The notes: generated by a model not told the origin, from the sequence alone. A stretch of 64,000 nt of DNA from Bathynomus jamesi (GCA_023014485.1 JAJOZX010000088.1:1657001-1721000), one strand, 5' to 3'; positions 20,296 through 29,591 are shown, numbered from the stretch's first letter. A program made the numbers and translations.

Positions 20296-20588
20296 CTAAA
20301 CATCTTCACACTCCGGCGCACTATTTGAGAGGAACATATGCTCATATTTTTCCTTTCTGCCCATCAAACGATACTCGTCTCTAAAGTCTGTTAAAAACTC
20401 ACGCAGGGCACTAGCCACAACCTCACTACGAACCTCATCATGATATACATTAATATAGTGATAAAAATACTTAAGATTGTCCATGATCACGAGATTCACA
20501 TTTTCAGTCGTAGGGTATGAGTAATCGACATGGTGTAACATGACGTAATACCGCTTGTCACCACCCATCCACAAGACTCATTATCCAT
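20296..20588 (-). pseudogene. Unknown 98-residue protein, left-arm copy, frameshifted
   Basis: The right-arm counterpart starts at ATG 24146. Here the matching ATG (20588) is followed by small deletions (GAGTCTTGTGG for GAGTTTCTTGTGG, GGTGACAAG for GGTATGACAAG) that throw the start out of frame. From the DKRYYVMLHHVDYS segment on, the frame is open and the same as the right copy through RLMGRKEKYEHMFLS. The family is not recognised; it is acidic with many Tyr and Asp. The start overlaps the end of the 20558-20884 ORF. Confidence 0.55.
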
Positions 20589-20884
20589 ACCTGCTGCTTC
20601 TCTTCTGCACGCGTTGTTTCTTTTACTTCACGGTATATGTGAGACTTTATAAAGTTTAGCTCTACAGCATACTTCAGCACATCGTCTGTGCAACGAAAGC
20701 CTTCAACGGTCTCACCAGAACATCCGTAGAGTATTTGTACATCTTGCAACTTCGCACAATCCAATGTGGTTTTAAAAGAGGCATAGGAGGGGGGAATAGG
20801 AAGTTTTTCGGTATCCACCACATCTTCACACTTTGCTGAATACCATTTCATAAACGTTGTACAAGCAATATTAAAGGTAGCCAT
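20558..20884 (-). CDS. Unknown ~108-residue protein, left-arm copy
   Basis: ATG at 20884 (MATFNIACTTFMKWYS). Motif-like parts are QILYGCSGETVEGFRC and LNFIKSHIYREVKETT. Four Cys are spaced irregularly, with no clear zinc pattern, no signal peptide and no membrane segment. It ends ...QQVWIMSLVDGW because the downstream deletion changes its end too; the right-arm copy runs to 130 residues. Its end overlaps the start of the next ORF, as in compact DNA-virus-like operons. Function unknown. Confidence 0.55.
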   Translation of the reverse strand: MATFNIACTTFMKWYSAKCEDVVDTEKLPIPPSYASFKTTLDCAKLQDVQILYGCSGETVEGFRCTDDVLKYAVELNFIKSHIYREVKETTRAEEKQQVWIMSLVDGW

Positions 20885-20965
20885 TTGAATACACGTCTGA
20901 TCTCCTTTTTTACTTCTACGCTGGCGAATACACGTCTGATCTCAAGGGCTTACTGCAGTCGACTG

Positions 20966-21240
20966 ACCACGCAGGGAATCCAGATAGTAGCATGACTCAC
21001 GTTGCTGATCTTACAGTGGGCGGAGCTTAGAACTTTCACCTGTGCACACACAAAGGAGAAAGTGAAACGCTAATTGAAACATGATTTATTTAATAAACGA
21101 GATATTCAAGTTATATATATTTACAAATACGATTTAATAAACGAGATATTCAAGTTATATATATTTACAAATACGTGTAATAAATAAGTTAACAATAGAC
21201 ACATCAATGATTATATTCAAGACATATATATTTAAAAACA
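20966..21240 (-). promoter_or_regulatory. Promoter-like repeat, left copy (AP-1-like and GC-box motifs)
   Basis: It contains TGACTCA (20993-20999, an AP-1 consensus), GGGCGG (21018-21023, GC-box-like) and a stretch (AGGAGAAAGTGAAACGCTAA, ATATTCAAG repeats). The stretch recurs at 22270-22526 and, inverted, at 23475-23768. It lies between the IER-like gene and the unknown ORF cluster. Promoter function is inferred from position and motifs only. Confidence 0.4.
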
Positions 21241-21343
21241 CGTGATAAATAAGTTAACAATTGAAATTATGTTAACACAAGAAATAACAGAAAACACAAG
21301 AAAAAACAAATGCATAGATTTGGTGATCACAAACAACAGTAAC

Positions 21344-21505
21344 CTAATACTTTAAAGAAAGCATTCTATTAAATACTTTTAGCCTATGTTCACGAATTAA
21401 TACCGGTTTTAAAATAGATTCGAGACGAAGACCGTCTGGACTGATTTTATAGAAATTCAAGGATTCCAAGTTGATCACGAGAGAAGTTATGTAGTCATCT
21501 TCCAT
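21344..21505 (-). CDS. Unknown 53-residue ORF, left-arm copy
   Basis: A short frame (MEDDYITSLVINLESLN...) from ATG 21505 to TAG at 21344. Its middle reads FYKISPDGLRLES and its end FNRMLSLKY. It lies about 79 bp downstream of the IER-like gene in the same orientation, and the mirrored copy (23227-23388) is also open. It may be a separate small protein or the remnant of a longer C-terminal exon. Family unknown. Confidence 0.45.
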   Translation of the reverse strand: MEDDYITSLVINLESLNFYKISPDGLRLESILKPVLIREHRLKVFNRMLSLKY

Positions 21506-21583
21506 GCTGCAAAATCTCGTCGTTTGCCTGTCTGCTCAGAACACCGACAAGAGGTAAGATCGAATCCACATCAACACAAAATT

Positions 21584-22132
21584 TTAGTCGCTAAAATAAC
21601 AGCCTGAGCATTGTTCATGTTCTAAATTATCTTTGATTCGTTTTGGTAAAATTGAGTAAACTGCAGCCTTTGTTTCCTGATCAGAAACTCTCCGTCTTTT
21701 TCTGGTATGGTGCAAGGTTTCGTTGCAACCATATTCACTGCTCGAGTCTACTTCACAGTCGTTGTCTTCTAATCTAGATTTACACTCTTCACTAATGCAT
21801 TCAATGGGTGAATAATCATCTTGGTTGATATTATTGACACCACAATCGAGAGGGCTCACTGGGGTAACGGACACTTCAGGTAATGGTGCGGGCGCTTGAG
21901 GTGGGTCGGGGACAATCTCCTCAGGTTGCCCTTGTGGCGGGGAAAATATTGTGTGGAGGTAATTATGTGCTGCTTCTAAGTAAACAAAACGGGCTTTATG
22001 TAACACAGTGGCAACTAATAATGATTTATGCAAAGATGCACCAGCTCTTCTGGAACGTCTGGATGCAATTTTACCGAGCGATATATTTATCAACTTGTGT
22101 GCTTCAAACCCGTTTGGAACGTCAGATATCAT
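21584..22132 (-). CDS. IER2/IER5-like protein, left-arm copy
   Basis: A 182-residue intronless frame from ATG 22132 (MISDVPNGFEAHKLIN). Residues about 9-55 (EAHKLINISLGKI, RRAGASLHKSLLV, VLHKARFVYLEAA) match the conserved N-terminal block of the animal immediate-early response IER2/IER5 family, nuclear regulators linked to growth, stress signalling and PP2A. The middle is Pro-rich, then acidic. A basic HTRKRRRVSDQE segment near 150 is a plausible nuclear signal. It is shorter than vertebrate IER5 and I do not see that family's usual C-terminal block. Only 3 residues differ from the right-arm copy. Being intronless is normal for the family. Its place inside a mobile palindrome suggests captured host sequence. 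Confidence 0.75.
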   Translation of the reverse strand: MISDVPNGFEAHKLINISLGKIASRRSRRAGASLHKSLLVATVLHKARFVYLEAAHNYLHTIFSPPQGQPEEIVPDPPQAPAPLPEVSVTPVSPLDCGVNNINQDDYSPIECISEECKSRLEDNDCEVDSSSEYGCNETLHHTRKRRRVSDQETKAAVYSILPKRIKDNLEHEQCSGCYFSD

Positions 22133-22203
22133 GTTCACCACCTAGGAATTGGTCAAGGCACAGAGAGCTAACTAACACGACTCTATCCTCTATTTCCAAT
22201 CTT

Positions 22204-22343
22204 GTAATGAGTTAAAGTGAAAGTTTCGCCTGCCTTTATACAATGTCGTTCTGACATCGTTATCAAGCTCCACGCAGGGAATTTCCAGGTAGTAGCATGA
22301 ATCACGTTGCTGTTCTTTCACCTGTGCACACACACACACACAC

Positions 22344-22392
<49 letters not shown>

Positions 22393-22526
22393 AGAAAGTG
22401 AAACGCTAATTGAAACATGATTTATTTAATAAACGAAATATTCAAGCTATATATATTTACAAACACGTGTAATAAATAAGTTAACAATAGACACATCAAT
22501 GATTATATTCAAGACATATATATTTA
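22204..22526. repeat. Asymmetric spacer at the palindrome centre
   Basis: This 323-bp spacer is not palindromic. Most of it (22270-22526) is a directly repeated, degraded copy of the promoter-like segment at 20966-21240, with AP-1 changed to TGAATCA, the GC-box segment missing and (CA)n expanded (22327-22391). Confidence 0.75.
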
Positions 22527-22599
22527 AAAAGATTGGAAATAGAGGATAGAGTCGTGTTAGTTAGCTCTCTGTGCCTTGACCAATTCCTAGGTGGTGAAC

Positions 22600-23148
22600 A
22601 TGATATCTGACGTTCCAAACGGGTTTGAAGCACACAAGTTGATAAATATATCGCTCGGTAAAATTGCATCCAGACGTTCCAGAAGAGCTGGTGCATCTTT
22701 GCATAAATCATTATTAGTTGCCACTGTGTTACATAAAGCCCGTTTTGTTTACTTAGAAGCAGCACATAATTACCTCCACACAATATTTTCCCCGCCACAA
22801 GGGCAACCTGAGGAGATTGTGCCCGACCCATCTCAAGCGCCCGCACCATTACCTGAAGTGTCCGTTACCCCATTGAGCCCTCTCGATTGTGGTGTCAATA
22901 ATATCAACCAAGATGATTATTCACCCATTGAATGCATTAGTGAAGAGTGTAAATCTAGATTAGAAGACAACGACTGTGAAGTAGACTCGAGCAGTGAATA
23001 TGGTTGCAACGAAACCTTGCACCATACCAGAAAAAGACGGAGAGTTTCTGATCAGGAAACAAAAGCTGCAGTTTACTCAATTTTACCAAAACGAATCAAA
23101 GATAATTTAGAACATGAACAATGCTCAGGCTGTTATTTTAGGGACTAA
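22600..23148 (+). CDS. IER2/IER5-like protein, right-arm copy
   Basis: A 182-residue frame from ATG 22600 to TAA at 23148. The in-frame GTG codons upstream (22591) are not needed. It has the same domain plan as the left copy: the IER N-terminal block (FEAHKLINISLGKIAS, LHKSLLVATVLHKARF, VYLEAAHNYLH), a Pro-rich linker, the acidic segment ECISEECKSRLEDNDCEVD, and a basic RKRRR cluster. It ends CYFRD where the left copy ends CYFSD. It is divergently oriented from the left copy across the central spacer, so both may be driven from the centre. Expression and function here are inference; family membership rests on the N-terminal block. Confidence 0.78.
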   Translation: MISDVPNGFEAHKLINISLGKIASRRSRRAGASLHKSLLVATVLHKARFVYLEAAHNYLHTIFSPPQGQPEEIVPDPSQAPAPLPEVSVTPLSPLDCGVNNINQDDYSPIECISEECKSRLEDNDCEVDSSSEYGCNETLHHTRKRRRVSDQETKAAVYSILPKRIKDNLEHEQCSGCYFRD

Positions 23149-23226
23149 AATTTTGTGTTGATGTGGATTCGATCTTACCTCTTGTCGGTGTTCTGAGCAG
23201 AGAGGCAAACGACGAGATTTTGCAGC

Positions 23227-23388
23227 ATGGAAGATGACTACATAACTTCTCTCGTGATCAACTTGGAATCCTTGAATTTCTATAAAATCAGTCCAGACGG
23301 TCTTCGTCTCGAATCTATTTTAAAACCGGTATTAATTCGTGAACATAGGCTAAAAGTATTTAATAGAATGCTTTCTTTAAAGTATTAG
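23227..23388 (+). CDS. Unknown 53-residue ORF, right-arm copy
   Basis: ATG 23227 to TAG 23388, encoding the same peptide as 21344-21505 (MEDDYITSLVINLESLN...). Conservation of an uninterrupted short frame in both arms is suggestive but weak evidence of coding, because the arms are very similar overall. Confidence 0.45.
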   Translation: MEDDYITSLVINLESLNFYKISPDGLRLESILKPVLIREHRLKVFNRMLSLKY

Positions 23389-23474
23389 GTTACTGTTGTT
23401 TGTGATCACCAAATCTATGCATTTGTTTTTTCTAGTGTTTTCTGTTATTTCTTGTGTTAACATAATTCAATTGT

Positions 23475-23768
23475 TAACTTATTTATCACGTGTTTTTAAA
23501 TATATATGTCTTGAATATAATCATTGATGTGTCTATTGTTAACTTATTTATTACATGTATTTACAAATGTATATATAACTTGAATATCTCGTTTATTAAA
23601 TCGTATTTGTAAATATATATAACTTGAATATCTCGTTTATTAAATAAATCATGTTTCAATTAGCGTTTCACTTTCTCCTTTGTGTGTACATAGGTGAAAG
23701 TTCTAAGCTCCGCCCACTGTAAGATCAGCAACGTGAGTCATGCTACTATATGGGATTCCCTGCGTGGT
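23475..23768 (+). promoter_or_regulatory. Promoter-like repeat, right copy
   Basis: Mirror of 20966-21240, with TGAGTCA at 23734-23740 and CCGCCC at 23710-23715. It ends about 80 bp before the ATG of the unknown ORF at 23850, where a promoter for the ORF cluster would be expected. Confidence 0.4.
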
Positions 23769-23849
23769 CACTCGACTGCAGTAAGCCCTTGAGATCAGAC
23801 GTGTATTCGCCAGCGTAGAAGAAAAAAAGGAGATCAGACATGTATTCAA

Positions 23850-24242
23850 ATGGCTACCTTTAATATTGCTTGTACAACGTTTATGAAATGGTATTCAGCA
23901 AAGTGTGAAGATGTGGTGGATACCGAAAAACTTCCTATTCCCCCCTCCTATGCCTCTTTTAAAACCACATTGGATTGTGCGAAGTTGCAAGATATACAAA
24001 TACTCTACGGATGTTCTGGTGAGACCGTTGAAGGCTTTCGTTGCACAGACGATGTGCTGAAGTATGCTGTAGAGCTAAACTTTATAAAGTCTCACATATA
24101 CCGTGAAGTAAAAGAAACAACGCGTGCAGAAGAGAAGCAGCAGGTATGGATAATGAGTTTCTTGTGGAAGGGTGGTATGACAAGCGGTATTACGTCATGT
24201 TACACCATGTCGATTACTCATACCCTACGACTGAAAATGTGA
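23850..24242 (+). CDS. Unknown 130-residue protein, right-arm copy
   Basis: ATG 23850 (MATFNIACTTFMKWYS), stop 24242. The first 100 residues match the left copy except for V/I at one site. From WIMS on, this arm reads FLWKGGMTSGITSC and on to LRLKM, while the left arm ends sooner. Because the next ORF begins inside it (ATG 24146, 97-bp overlap), the last 30 residues may be incidental read-through. No known domain is recognised; the protein is predicted soluble. It is first in a five-gene run (23850, 24146, 24457, 24742, 25451) with overlaps or gaps of at most 45 bp, which implies co-transcription. Confidence 0.55.
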   Translation: MATFNIACTTFMKWYSAKCEDVVDTEKLPIPPSYASFKTTLDCAKLQDIQILYGCSGETVEGFRCTDDVLKYAVELNFIKSHIYREVKETTRAEEKQQVWIMSFLWKGGMTSGITSCYTMSITHTLRLKM

Positions 24243-24442
24243 ATCTCGTGATCATGGACAATCTTAAGTATTTTTATCACTATATTGATGTATATCATGA
24301 TGAGGTTCGTAGTGAGGTTGTGACTAGTGCCCTGCGTGAGTTTTTAACAGACTTTAGAGACCAGTATCGTTTGATGGGCAGAAAGGAAAAATATGAGCAT
24401 ATGTTCCTCTCAAATAGTGCGCCGGAGTGTGAAGATGTTTAG
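24146..24442 (+). CDS. Unknown 98-residue protein, right-arm copy
   Basis: ATG 24146 (MDNEFLVEGWYDKRYY), TAG 24442. It is rich in Tyr and acidic residues (HHVDYSYPTTENVNL, YFYHYIDVYHDEVRSE) and has a basic RLMGRKEKYEH near the end. No cysteine pattern, signal or membrane helix. It overlaps the preceding ORF and ends 14 bp before the next ATG. This arm keeps the full start, whereas the left copy lost its frame near the N-terminus. No homologous family is recognised. Confidence 0.55.
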   Translation: MDNEFLVEGWYDKRYYVMLHHVDYSYPTTENVNLVIMDNLKYFYHYIDVYHDEVRSEVVTSALREFLTDFRDQYRLMGRKEKYEHMFLSNSAPECEDV

Positions 24443-24456
24443 TAAAACATTATAAA

Positions 24457-24696
24457 ATGTGCCTAGTTCGTGAAAATTATCCTGAGGGAAACTGTCTGGT
24501 GCGTAGTCTGGTAGTGATAAAACCGAAATTAATTCTTGTAGCGGAAAAACGCCTACCCAATATGTACAACAATTCGCCGGACGATTATGGTGCGACTCGC
24601 GGATCATACGAGTTCGAACAAGCCCATTCACGTATCATCGAGTCAGCCGCCCATCGATCCGTTCTTGCCTACCTGCGTGCCTCACACGGCTCATAG
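24457..24696 (+). CDS. Unknown 79-residue protein, right-arm copy
   Basis: ATG 24457 (MCLVRENYPEGNCLVRS), TAG 24696. A mildly hydrophobic middle (LVVIKPKLILVAEKR) could be a buried helix or strand, too short and charged for a confident membrane segment. The C-terminal half, FEQAHSRIIESAAHRS, looks helical. Third in the compact cluster. Family unknown. Confidence 0.5.
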   Translation: MCLVRENYPEGNCLVRSLVVIKPKLILVAEKRLPNMYNNSPDDYGATRGSYEFEQAHSRIIESAAHRSVLAYLRASHGS

Positions 24697-24741
24697 TTAT
24701 CTCAGAGCTTGAACCGAGTGGACGTGCGCTCCTCGAATACG

Positions 24742-25461
24742 ATGGAACTTCCTTTGAGCAGCATTCTCAACGCCTCGTACGAAGTGTCCGTGACGAAATC
24801 GCTGCGCGTGTTCAGGCGTAAATCCGGTACCGTTAGCTCTGTACAGGAAACGGAATGTAGACAAACAAACAAACGGGTTTATTTAAGTGTCGAGGAGATG
24901 AATAGAATCTTCGTGATAGTTGAGAAGTGGAGTGAAGATCGTTATAAAATACCTGCTAACGTAGGTACAAGAAGAGAGCAGATTAGTGACGCACCCTCAT
25001 ACGCCGTTGTATGTACGTTGTGTATAAATAACGATCTGCCGTGCATTGATATACGGCTGATGTGGAAGAATGCTTCTGATAATAACGCTCTTGTTCCTAC
25101 GCGATACCGTTTCATCCTTGACAGAATGTTTGAAATCGACGGATTCCGCAAGCTGAAACCTATATTAGACGCGCGTGTTACGGATATGCTTTATTTTGAT
25201 ACAGTACTTGAATACGCATACACCGCTCTGCTCGATGGGTTTACCGAGTGTAGGGCTGAACAAGGTGAGAATGGTCTAGAGCTGGACGTTTATTTAAAAA
25301 GTTTAGACTCTTTGAAATACCATAAACTTTGGTACAAAGCAATTGATCGGTACAAGGCTGAGCTCACCTACACCGTTCACCCTGAAGAACTATTTATTTA
25401 TACAACGCGCAGTTGTCGTAACGATTTAGAAGATTATTTCAATTGCCGCTATGTTGAGTGA
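24742..25461 (+). CDS. Possible PC4-like protein, right-arm copy
   Basis: 239 residues from ATG 24742 (MELPLSSILNASYEVS); the upstream TTG at 24709 is an unlikely start. The possible PC4-type segment is SVTKSLRVFRRKSGTV to RVYLSVEEMNRIFVI. It differs from the left copy at YE/YD, SSVQE/SYVLE, NDL/NDR, EID/EIV, HKL/HEL and FIYT/FLYI. There are no stops. PC4 proteins bind single-stranded DNA and modulate transcription; that role is only a suggestion here. It overlaps the next ORF by 11 bp. Base composition is more GC-rich than the surrounding AT-rich repeats, as expected for real coding sequence. Confidence 0.55.
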   Translation: MELPLSSILNASYEVSVTKSLRVFRRKSGTVSSVQETECRQTNKRVYLSVEEMNRIFVIVEKWSEDRYKIPANVGTRREQISDAPSYAVVCTLCINNDLPCIDIRLMWKNASDNNALVPTRYRFILDRMFEIDGFRKLKPILDARVTDMLYFDTVLEYAYTALLDGFTECRAEQGENGLELDVYLKSLDSLKYHKLWYKAIDRYKAELTYTVHPEELFIYTTRSCRNDLEDYFNCRYVE

Positions 25462-25696
25462 AGACGAGTTCACGATTGAAAAGCTCGGGTCGGTAGAAAT
25501 AAACCCTCGATTGGAAAAGCGTGTTTATAAACTTGTGTTTAATAATGTAGCTAACGATGAACTCTTTTTGCGTGCTTTTGATTGTATTCTAGACGTATTT
25601 AAAGATGACTTACCAACCGGTTGTAAAGTGGGAACAAAAATAGTACTGAACGATATGAAAGCCCTTCATATCCAGGGCTTTCACTTAAAGCGGTGA
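25451..25696 (+). CDS. Unknown 81-residue protein, right-arm copy
   Basis: The start ATG (25451) lies within the last codons of the preceding gene. The first 74 residues match the left copy apart from one V/L. The last residues (QGFHLKR) differ because about 20 bases before the stop have been replaced by a local copy of neighbouring sequence (CTTCATATCCAGGGCTTTC). Last gene of the cluster; function unknown. Confidence 0.5.
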   Translation: MLSEDEFTIEKLGSVEINPRLEKRVYKLVFNNVANDELFLRAFDCILDVFKDDLPTGCKVGTKIVLNDMKALHIQGFHLKR

Positions 25697-25699
25697 AAT

Positions 25700-27240
25700 A
25701 TTATTAAACCGCATATACTGCGTAATGCAGAGCAATAATGATGTAATTGTAAACTCGATTAAGTGCGAGTTTAGTATTTTGAAAAAAAAAGTGAAATGTG
25801 TTTATATATCAACATATTTGTGTGATATTTCTCCTGTACTGTTATATTGAAGGATTATATGCATATTCCTCGTTCATATTTCTATTATTATTGATCATTC
25901 AAATGTATATTTATTTTCTATATATTTATAATAAACAGAATGATGCAATGTTGTTTTACTTTATTCTTTTGGTTAATTATATCATGTTACGCCTTCTAAA
26001 CCTACTAGCGGAATTCTAAACCAACTTTTAAGAAAATAAATGGTACAATCTGGCAACTGTGTACCTGAGCAATGGTATCTGGCAACTCTCCATAATAATG
26101 TATACAATGGTATCTGGCACCTCTCCATAATAATGTTAAAAAGTGGTATCTGGCAACTCAACCTGAACAAGCCCTTTACACCTTCTAAGCCAACTGGCTA
26201 ATAATCAAATGTTCCTGTTATGTTGAAATGTGGAAGAGTGAGCAACGACTCCCTGACGAGATGTATTTCTTGAACTGATCCACAGAACAGCTGTTCACAT
26301 CTTCTGAAGACTGCATGTTCCACATTTTATAATAAAGAAATTATAAATATATCCATTCCTTTAATTATATTTTTAAAAAAGAAAAGAGCATTCGGTTTCC
26401 ACGTTAAACTGTGGGTCTAAAGCGGAGTGAAAACCTTATCCGTTGTTACAATTCGGGGAAGAGCTAGTTGTTATTATTACTAAAGAGAAAAATCGTGCAT
26501 GTTTTGCGGTCATACTACCAACGGATCAAATGATCCTTTTATTTTAAATCCGGTTCAATAATCAAATGATCCTGTTATATTGAAATGTGGAAGAGTGAGC
26601 AACGATTCCCTGACGAGATGTATTTCTTGAACTGATCCACAGAACAGATGTTCACATCTTCTGAAGGCTCCACGCGCCACAGATCTTATAGACAATGCAG
26701 GTCCTGTATATGAGCTTTAATTATCTCGATGAAATAGTGAGCAATCATTCCCTGACGAGATGTATTTCTGAATCCACGTTAAACTGTAGGTCTAAGGTCG
26801 GGTGAAAAGCTTTCCAATTCGGCGAGAAAGAGTTAATTACACTAGGGAACAACATTTTTGTTTCTTGAAAACTATTTTGTGTTTCTTATAGAACCTTTAA
26901 TGCTGATTCCAAATATGGTTTCAGAATTTTTCTATCACCCATAGTTTTCGAGAAAATAATCTTTCCATTTACTCAGAGTTTTCCCAAAAATATTAGTTAA
27001 AATTAAGTGTACTAATTTAATTTTATTCTTTTTTTCCAGGTTAACTATATTTAATAGTATTTTTTGCATTAAAAAAATATAGCTATTTAAACAAACAGAT
27101 TTTTAATAAAAAGAAAGAAATTTTTTTCAAGTTTTGCTCAAATTTTAAAATTTTTCATAGTAGAAAAAATTGTTTTTTCATTCCAAAAAGTTTTCCGTGA
27201 TTTCAATAATTTTCCGCCAGCATGAATCGAAACTATTAAT
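25700..27240. repeat. Non-coding right-arm segment with dispersed repeats
   Basis: Mirror of 17250-19040. It contains TCTGGCAACTC copies (26050-26160), three ATACATCTCGTC-type blocks read as CCCTGACGAGATGTATTTCT, and AATCAAATGATCCTGTTAT motifs. No ORF is supported. Confidence 0.65.
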
Positions 27241-27251
27241 CCCAGAGATAC

Positions 27252-28143
27252 ATTTTGCTACGTATGTGGAGAACTGACCATAATGGCACAGAGGAAGACG
27301 ATGACCCGACTCGTGAAGAAGGCTTACGAACTTTATTTTGGATGTAAGTTAGGCGACCAAGAAAAATTCTGGGCACCTCATATCTCATGCATTTCCTGTG
27401 CCGTCACTCTTAGGGGTTGGATTAAAGGTACCCGCAAATCTATGCCATTTGCCATACCAATGATTTGGAGAGAGCCCAAGGATCACCTAACGGATTGCTA
27501 TTTTTGTATGACTAACGTTTCAGGATTCTCTGCCAAAAATAAACATAAAATTCAATACCCAAATCTTGCATCTGCCATGAGACCAGTACTACATGACGAT
27601 GATAACCCAATTCCAACTCCCCCAAAGTCATGGACACTGGATGAAGAGTCTGAAGTTGAACCAATGGAAATTGATGACACTAAAGATACAGACTTTCAGC
27701 AACCTGAATCAAATAAACAACGTATGATAACGCAGGTTATGCTGAATGATCTCGTGAGAGATTTGGACCTTCCGAAAAAGAAAGCGGAATTATTGGGCTC
27801 CAGGTTACGTGAATGGACTTTGCTGGCAAAAGATACAAGCATATCGGCGTTCCGCACTCGCCAAAAAGATCTGATGCAGTATTTCTCCTCGTCAGGTGGT
27901 TTATGCTACTGTAATAATGTAAATGGACTGCTGTTACCTCTCTGTTATGAGCACAAATCTGAAGATTGGCGTTTATTTATTGACTCTTCGAAGCTCAGCC
28001 TCAAGGTTGTACGACTTCACAATGGAAATAAATACCCTTCCATTCCTGTAGGGCACGCTGTCCACATGAAGGAATCTTACGAAAATATGAAACTCATCCT
28101 TCAGCAGATTAATTATGACCAGTTTCGCCGAGTGCACCTATAG
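27252..28143 (+). CDS. CxxC-type repeat-associated protein, right-arm copy
   Basis: Frame open through CYVCGEL (from 27258), with the first ATG at 27283 (MAQRKTMTRLVKKAYE). Since family members start upstream of CYVCGE, the true start may be in an upstream exon or be lost; an in-frame stop lies about 30 bp upstream. Cys pairs SCISCA and CYFC suggest zinc binding. Then come an acidic linker (EVEPMEIDDTKD), the conserved LNDLVRDLDLPKKKAEL, and EDWRLFIDSSKLSLK to HMKESYENMKLILQQ. It stops at 28143, well short of the longer relatives I know from arthropod repeats, so it is probably 3' truncated. Role unknown; possibly a transposon or virus-derived protein. Confidence 0.65.
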
Positions 28144-28254
28144 AAGTCGTGATACCCAGCTCAGGCCCTTACTTTTTTGATCCAAGCTGTGTGCATGCTT
28201 TGCGGTCATACTACCCACGAATCAAATGATCCTGTTATTTTAAATCTGTACCAC

Positions 28255-28408
28255 CCTATATATATATATTTCCATTCCTTTATTTATTTTAAAAGAATGA
28301 ACAAAACTCTCTCTCTCTCTCTTTCTTTCTATATATATATATATATATATATTCCCATTCCTTTATTTATTTTAAAAGAATGAACAAAACTCTCTCTCTC
28401 TCTCTTTC

Positions 28409-28439
<31 letters not shown>

Positions 28440-28774
28440 TTATTAGTACTTTCAGGTTTGCCCACCTTATTTCTTTCGCTGATTATTATTTAATATAATT
28501 GTGTGTATATCTAAGAATCGGAGTGAAGAGAGATTTTACTCGAGTAGACTGGAAAGGTCAAATTGTGGTAATTTCAAAAAGGCCTCTGGGCAAACAGGTG
28601 TGATTCGAGTCGGGAAACGATTCCTCGTGTGTGTGTGGGTGTGTGCGTGTGTGTGTGTGCACGATTTGTTCATTCGTTTATTATATATATATATACAATC
28701 ACCTATCTTCGTAAGGTTTCTTTTAATTGTTTAGTGATTTTTTAATGTTTTAATTCACTTTAATGTGAAAATCC

Positions 28775-28808
<34 letters not shown>

Positions 28809-29069
28809 AATGACAAAATTAAATAGACACGGTTATTATGATTCTTTCCATATATATATACATACGAACACAGATGGGTTGATGAGATTGGGGGGAATGG
28901 ACGAGCGTGTGTTTTGGTTTATTTTCACCAATCTTCGCAAGATTTCTTTTCCTTTCGTTTTTCCCACTATTATTCAATTGTGATATTTATAATAAAAATA
29001 GGAATTAAGTAATAAAGTTAGTTTTAATTCACTTTAAGGTGAAAATCAATTTATTTATATATATATATA

Positions 29070-29145
<76 letters not shown>

Positions 29146-29222
29146 GAATGACAAAATATACGTTTGGCATTTTTTTCTGATTTTCATTCACATGATATGT
29201 ACAGAGGCGTGTGTGTGTGTGT

Positions 29223-29259
<37 letters not shown>

Positions 29260-29532
29260 CACGAGTTGTTCATTCGTTTATATATACAAACACAGATGGG
29301 GTGAGGAGATTGGGGGGAATGGACGACCGTGTGTTTTGGTTAATTTTCACTAATCTTCGCAAGGTTTCTTTTCCTTTCGTTTTTCCCACTGTTATTCAAT
29401 TGTGATATTTATAATAAAAATAGGAATTAAGTAATAAAGTTAATGTTTTAATTCACTTTAAGGTGAAAATCCATTTATATATATATATAAGGAATGACAA
29501 AATTAAATAGACACGGTTATTATGATTCTTTC

Positions 29533-29591
<59 letters not shown>

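Noticed and set aside
24130..24160. Splice donor CAG|GTATGG joining the first two unknown ORFs into one gene
   Set aside because: No matching branch point and acceptor lies within the short overlap, and the second ORF has its own ATG at the site.
16309..28143. Polinton hallmark genes (PolB, retroviral-type integrase, FtsK-type ATPase, capsids)
   Set aside because: Read through all frames of both arms; none recognised, so the element was not named a Polinton.
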